A stretch of DNA of 64,000 nt from Crocodylus rhombifer (Eukaryota; Chordata; Crocodylia; Crocodylidae). Of the stretch, positions 62,086 to 64,000 are shown one piece after another. The stretch lies in assembly GCA_038503035.1 (NCBI GenBank), contig JAVSML010024421.1:124001-188000 (forward strand), given 5' to 3'. How positions within the stretch are numbered: the first letter of the stretch is position 1; every line of letters starts with the position of its first letter. The position numbers and the translations under genes were made by a program. The notes beneath the pieces were generated by a model. It was not told the DNA's origin. It did no database searches and saw nothing but the letters and a program-made list of their open reading frames with translations.

Positions 62086-62976
62086 GGGTGACCACCTTTT
62101 CTAAATGGAGAGGCCGGACACATGCCCGCCATCCCCCCATCCTCCAGTGGCAAGGCCAGAGCAAAGCCAAGCAGAACCCATGGGTGGGTAGAGGCGGATA
62201 CAAGCTGCTAGCTGTGGGGTCGGGGCTCCCTGCCTTGCTTCCCCTCCCCCAGAAGCCCTGCACTGGCCATACTGCCATGGTGAGGCACCCCCTACCTGCC
62301 CAGCAACAGCAAGGGGCACACCTCCACACCGCCACTGCTGCTGCTGGGTGGGCAGGGGTCACTTCACCACAGCTGCACAGCCAGTGCGAGGCTCCTGGAG
62401 GAAAGGCAGCAGAGCAGGCAGCCCCAGACCCGCAGCAGGCAGCCTGCATCTGCCCCTGCCCTACACATAACTTTGGGGGGCATATGTCCCCCATGTCCAC
62501 CTACCTGGGAGTGCACACAGCAGCAGGGAACTGGCCCTCTCCCCCCCGAAACCCTGAATAAGCCACCCCTGGCTCTGCCCCACTCCCCACCCCAGCCCTG
62601 GACCCCATGCACTGCCCTGCCTGAGCAGTGCCCCCAGGACCAGCTCCTGCTGCTGCCCCACTCCCTCCCTCACTGTGGGGGCATCAATCTCCCCCCCACC
62701 CCCTTACCTGCAGGCAGCTAGGGGAGCTGATCTTCACCGCTGCCTGGGTGGTGCCCCTGCGTCCTGCACACGGCACCCCATGCCCCCCACAGCTTCTTGC
62801 AGGCTGGAACTCTGCCACCTTGCAAGGGGAAACCTGCTGTTTCCTATGTTTTTCTGTGATGAATGGAAAACCCAAATCCTGGGACAAATGATGTCCCGGA
62901 GTCATGCAGCCCAGGACCCGGACCTGATGTCCTCATTTTGGGGCTGTCCCACCCAGTTAGGGAGAGGTGGTCACCC
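62086..62976. mobile_element. 'GGGTGACCACCT' inverted-end element, 891 bp
   Basis: The left end is gggtgaccacctttt and the right end its complement (aggtggtcaccc). Each side is flanked by TA (62084-62085 and 62977-62978). The last 100 bp has 'gggacaaatgatgtcccgg' and 'ggggctgtcccacccag', typical of a MITE common in sauropsids. The core is GC-rich with 'ccccactccctccctcac'. The frames 62034-62561 and 62500-62030 are not genes. Confidence 0.7.
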
Positions 62977-64000
62977 TAGATGTAATGGTTACCAGGAGCA
63001 GGGCCTTCATCCTTAGAAATACTTTCAAAGACGAATCCAGCTGGTACCAAACCACTCTCTGCTGAAGACAACAGAAATCACGCTTCAAAGAAAACAAAAG
63101 CCTTATGTTTGTTTATTTTTCCATCATATTTTCTCACATTATCTTAATTATCTTCAGCTGTGGTTAAATCAAGATAGATGGGTCAAACTGATCCTTAATA
63201 TCGCCAGGGGAAGCTGTATTCCCTTCAGTGGAAACTGACCAGTTTATTCAAGACTGAATTTTGCCCTGTAGTATAAACTGTGTATAAACCAATGGTTTAT
63301 CTATAAATTACTCTTACAATGCTTGTCTGAATTCTAAACCTACCTATTTTTGCTGTAGTGGTACAAACCAATGCCAACAACTTAAATAAGACTGGGAATT
63401 TGGGGTGTTGACAATAATTGTTTTACCCATATACCTATTTGACACTAAGTACCTTATGTTATTTGGGTCAATGACATCTGAATTTGCAGCATATAACCAT
63501 GCTAACCACTTGATGTGCTTATGGAGTCTCAGTACCAGGAAGAACTGAGCAGAGATTTGTATCAATGATGTGCTAAATGGAAGAAAATTTTACTACCAAA
63601 TGGGTTGGGGACAATTTCTCTGCCTCAGAGTTCATTCCTTCTTTGGGCAGTGCTATGCTGTCTCACAAAACATGATGTTTAAACTGGACCAGAATACACT
63701 AAATAACTTGTATTTCCAAATCATTTTCTAGATGAAGAATTCATTCACATCTCTTGTGCAAAACCATTGTCCACTACCTGAGCCTCAGTTTGAAGTAGTT
63801 GTCTTGTAAAGGTCAGTTAAAATTCTGACTATTTCTACAACCTCAGTTAAGAATGGCTAGTAAACAAACCGATACTGATCTCCCTCTTTGTCCATGGTTC
63901 TGGAAATGCAATTTTGTTTATGCTAAATCAGAAAATAATAAAATAAGAGATTCCCACATCCATTTCTGAGGATCCATCCTGGCAACACTGGTACTGGCAG
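62977..64000. other. No recognised feature
   Basis: Intergenic AT-rich sequence to the window end. No gene start or repeat recognised. Confidence 0.5.

Noticed and set aside
62030..62561. Opposing 156- and 175-codon frames
   Set aside because: Both lie mostly within the 62.1-kb MITE-like element and cross its border. Composition artefact.
1..64000. CRISPR arrays, operons, phage or bacterial defence systems
   Set aside because: Spliced vertebrate gene and vertebrate repeats throughout; no regularly spaced repeats.

Overview
This is vertebrate nuclear DNA, most likely from a crocodilian. The only gene I can support is the 3' half of DLGAP1 (GKAP/SAPAP1), on the + strand, which encodes a postsynaptic-density scaffold protein. 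The lineage call rests on repeats: young CR1 LINEs whose 3' ends carry a 'gaaactat' repeat, a Penelope-like retroelement, many hAT-type MITEs and tRNA-derived SINEs. Together these point to a sauropsid; crocodilian over turtle is my inference. There are no operons, CRISPR arrays or bacterial features. Positions 15765-15774 are an assembly gap of ten Ns.

Layout. 1-26029 is non-coding, probably the DLGAP1 intron upstream of the first visible exon. It holds two minus-strand CR1 copies (800-1412 and 6617-9255), remains of a second LINE clade (about 9262-11080), a Harbinger-like MITE (12951-13668), hAT-type MITEs, a Penelope-like element nested in another MITE (18985-20088, with a target-site duplication), and a palindromic pair of Penelope tails (25199-25533). 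26030-58241 holds six DLGAP1 exons: 26030-26403, 30678-30769, 43190-43611, 50786-50877, 54406-54558 and 58032-58241. Splice phases agree throughout and encode 446 complete residues ending in a PDZ ligand (QTRL). Introns of 4.3, 12.4, 7.2, 3.5 and 3.5 kb contain two more CR1s, two hAT MITEs, a second copy of a ~590-bp inverted-repeat element, SINEs and a GC-rich element. 58242 to about 61830 is the likely 3' UTR. The rest is downstream DNA with an 891-bp inverted-repeat element at 62086-62976.

How the gene works. The encoded part has a proline-rich SH3-type segment, two dynein light chain (LC8) motifs, an acidic linker, the helical GKAP-homology (GH1) domain and the Shank-binding C-terminus. 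In the known family this region links the PSD-95 layer to Shank/Homer and to DYNLL motors in excitatory spines. The N-terminal half, including the PSD-95 guanylate-kinase-binding repeats, is not in the window.

No intact transposon was found. All retroelement reading frames are truncated, frameshifted or deleted. I did not find a clearly novel biological system. The most notable structures are the nested Penelope insertion, the palindromic Penelope tails, two different inverted-repeat elements with a similar GC-rich core, and an inverted-repeat element lying about 34 bp from a DLGAP1 splice donor.
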